Shown here: one piece after another, positions 6,398 to 7,410 of the stretch
Layout of the letters: each line of letters starts with the position of its first letter
Position numbering within the stretch: the first letter of the stretch is position 1
DNA from: Candidatus Woesebacteria bacterium
GTDB taxonomy: Bacteria; Patescibacteriota; Microgenomatia; UBA8517
Direction of reading: 5' to 3'
DNA: 7,410 bases
NCBI GenBank assembly: GCA_027327685.1
Contig: DAHVYL010000030.1
Span: forward strand, 1-7,410
Notes under the pieces: generated by a model
Told to the model about the DNA's origin: nothing
The model's database searches: none
What the model saw: the letters and a program-made list of their open reading frames with translations, nothing else
Position numbers and translations under genes: made by a program

Positions 6398-7410
6398 AGG
6401 ATTAACTAAAAAGTTTGATCTTAATAGCCCAAGCGGCCGCGAGGAATATTTCAGAGCAAAAGCCGGCGATGAGATTGACCAGATTAAGAAATATTTAAAA
6501 AACGGCAGGACTTTTGTTGCCTATTTGATTGGAAAGAAAAATTCGGGCAAGGGGACATACTCCCAGATATTTACCGAGATTTTCGGAGCGGAGAAGGTAG
6601 CACTCGTTTCAATAGGTGATTTGGTTCGAAATACAAGTTCTGACTGGGATAATTTTAAGAAGTCGGATAAATTCAAGAGATTAAAAGAGCTCTACAGGGG
6701 CTATATATCATTTGAGGATGCATGTGATGCCTTAGTCAGCCGAACTCAATCAAAACTTCTTCCGACGGAGTTCGTTTTGGCTCTTCTTAAGCTTACAATT
6801 GAGGATCTAAAAGGAAAGACACTTTTTATTGATGGCCTACCGAGAGAATTGGATCAGGTATCCTACTCCCTATACTTCCGGGACCTTATTGGCTACCGCG
6901 AGGATCCGGACATGTTTGTTTTAATTGATATTCCGGAGTCTGTGATTGATGAAAGAATCAAATATAGAGTTGTATGTCCGAATTGCAAAAATACCAGAAA
7001 TGTCAAGCTTCTGATTACAAGCAAAATTGAATATGATGAAAAGACCAAAAAGTTCCATCTGCTTTGCGACAGCCCCCGATGCGAGGGTGGATTTAGAATG
7101 ATGCCGAAGGAAGGGGATGATCTCGGAATCGGTCCGATAAGAGAACGATTGGACAAGGATGAGGAGATATTAAGGAAGGCCTTTGCCCTGCATGGAATAC
7201 CAAAAGTTCTTCTTAGGAATCACATTGCAGAGTCTGAAGCACTGGATAATTTTGATAACTACGAAATTACTCCCGAATATTCCTTCAAGCTAAATGGTAA
7301 AAAGGTAGAAGTAGTGGAAAAGCCCTGGACTGTAAAGGATGATAATGGAGTTTCTTCGGTCAGCTTACTCTCGGCTCCTGTTGTGGTCTCCATGCTTAAG
7401 CAAATTGCAG
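6357..7410 (+). CDS. Adenylate-kinase-like nucleoside monophosphate kinase, 3' end cut off
   Basis: An open frame of 351 codons running off the window with no stop. It resembles adenylate kinases, which transfer phosphate between ATP and a nucleoside monophosphate. Seen: an N-terminal extension of about 50 residues not found in normal Adk; a P-loop GKKNSGKGT (59-67); SIGDLVR (85-91) at the NMP-binding position; LFIDGLPRE (156-164), matching the LDGFPR motif; DIPESVIDERIKYR (191-204); a LID-like zinc ribbon with Cys207, Cys210, Cys237 and Cys242; then GDDLGIGPIRERL (253-265), a loose version of the Adk DDxxE-RL motif. The Cys pairs are about 26 residues apart, against about 16 in Gram-positive Adk, and the second pair is CxxxxC. 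About 70 further residues follow. The ATG at 6357 lies inside the M16 gene, in another frame, with no clear ribosome site; translational coupling is likely. Substrate preference cannot be told; it may be a divergent Adk or a paralogue. Confidence 0.85.
   Translation, partial: MKGLEFPVIGTKVKGLTKKFDLNSPSGREEYFRAKAGDEIDQIKKYLKNGRTFVAYLIGKKNSGKGTYSQIFTEIFGAEKVALVSIGDLVRNTSSDWDNFKKSDKFKRLKELYRGYISFEDACDALVSRTQSKLLPTEFVLALLKLTIEDLKGKTLFIDGLPRELDQVSYSLYFRDLIGYREDPDMFVLIDIPESVIDERIKYRVVCPNCKNTRNVKLLITSKIEYDEKTKKFHLLCDSPRCEGGFRMMPKEGDDLGIGPIRERLDKDEEILRKAFALHGIPKVLLRNHIAESEALDNFDNYEITPEYSFKLNGKKVEVVEKPWTVKDDNGVSSVSLLSAPVVVSMLKQIA

Noticed and set aside
1..7410. tRNA or rRNA genes, CRISPR arrays, insertion sequences, phage or toxin-antitoxin genes
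   Set aside because: No cloverleaf with CCA-type end, spaced direct repeats, transposase motifs or terminal repeats were seen on either strand by eye.

Overview
The window looks like a gene-dense piece of a small-genome bacterium, most likely a member of the Patescibacteria (Candidate Phyla Radiation), possibly Microgenomates. This is an inference from gene content: a short ComEA with an SLBB-HhH layout, a ComEC divided into two adjacent genes, an arginyl-tRNA synthetase with GIGH instead of HIGH, and a long zinc-ribbon adenylate-kinase-like protein directly after an M16 peptidase. No marker such as rRNA is present to prove it. TAG, TAA and TGA all behave as stops here, so the UGA-as-glycine code of some CPR lineages does not apply.

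Region 1 (1-2683, + strand) is a DNA-uptake cluster. It holds comEA (membrane-anchored DNA receptor), the membrane channel part of ComEC, and then, one base after its stop and in the +1 frame, the metallo-beta-lactamase (MBL) part of ComEC as its own gene. Together they would bind double-stranded DNA outside the membrane, process it and pass a single strand inward. Between comEA and comEC lies a strong inverted repeat with two alternative pairings, a possible RNA regulatory element. Region 2 (2684-4428, + strand) is argS with its own promoter.

Region 3 (4444-4998, - strand) is a DUF1003 membrane protein that converges on argS with only 15 bases between the two stops. Region 4 (4999-5071) is a 73-base divergent intergenic stretch with two back-to-back promoters whose -10 boxes are exact mirror images (TACAAT) and whose -35 boxes overlap. 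Region 5 (5072-7410, + strand) is an M16 zinc peptidase overlapping by 41 bases with a nucleoside-monophosphate-kinase-like gene that runs off the window end.

Three independently promoted genes (argS, the DUF1003 gene and the M16 gene) have a good -10 box 5 to 13 bases before the ATG and no Shine-Dalgarno sequence. This suggests leaderless or nearly leaderless mRNAs. I saw no rRNA, tRNA, CRISPR array, insertion sequence or phage gene. There is no gene-free stretch over 300 bases. The most unusual points are the split ComEC junction with its UGA-C context, the comEA-comEC hairpins, the leaderless promoters and the odd kinase; I see no clearly new defence or mobile system.
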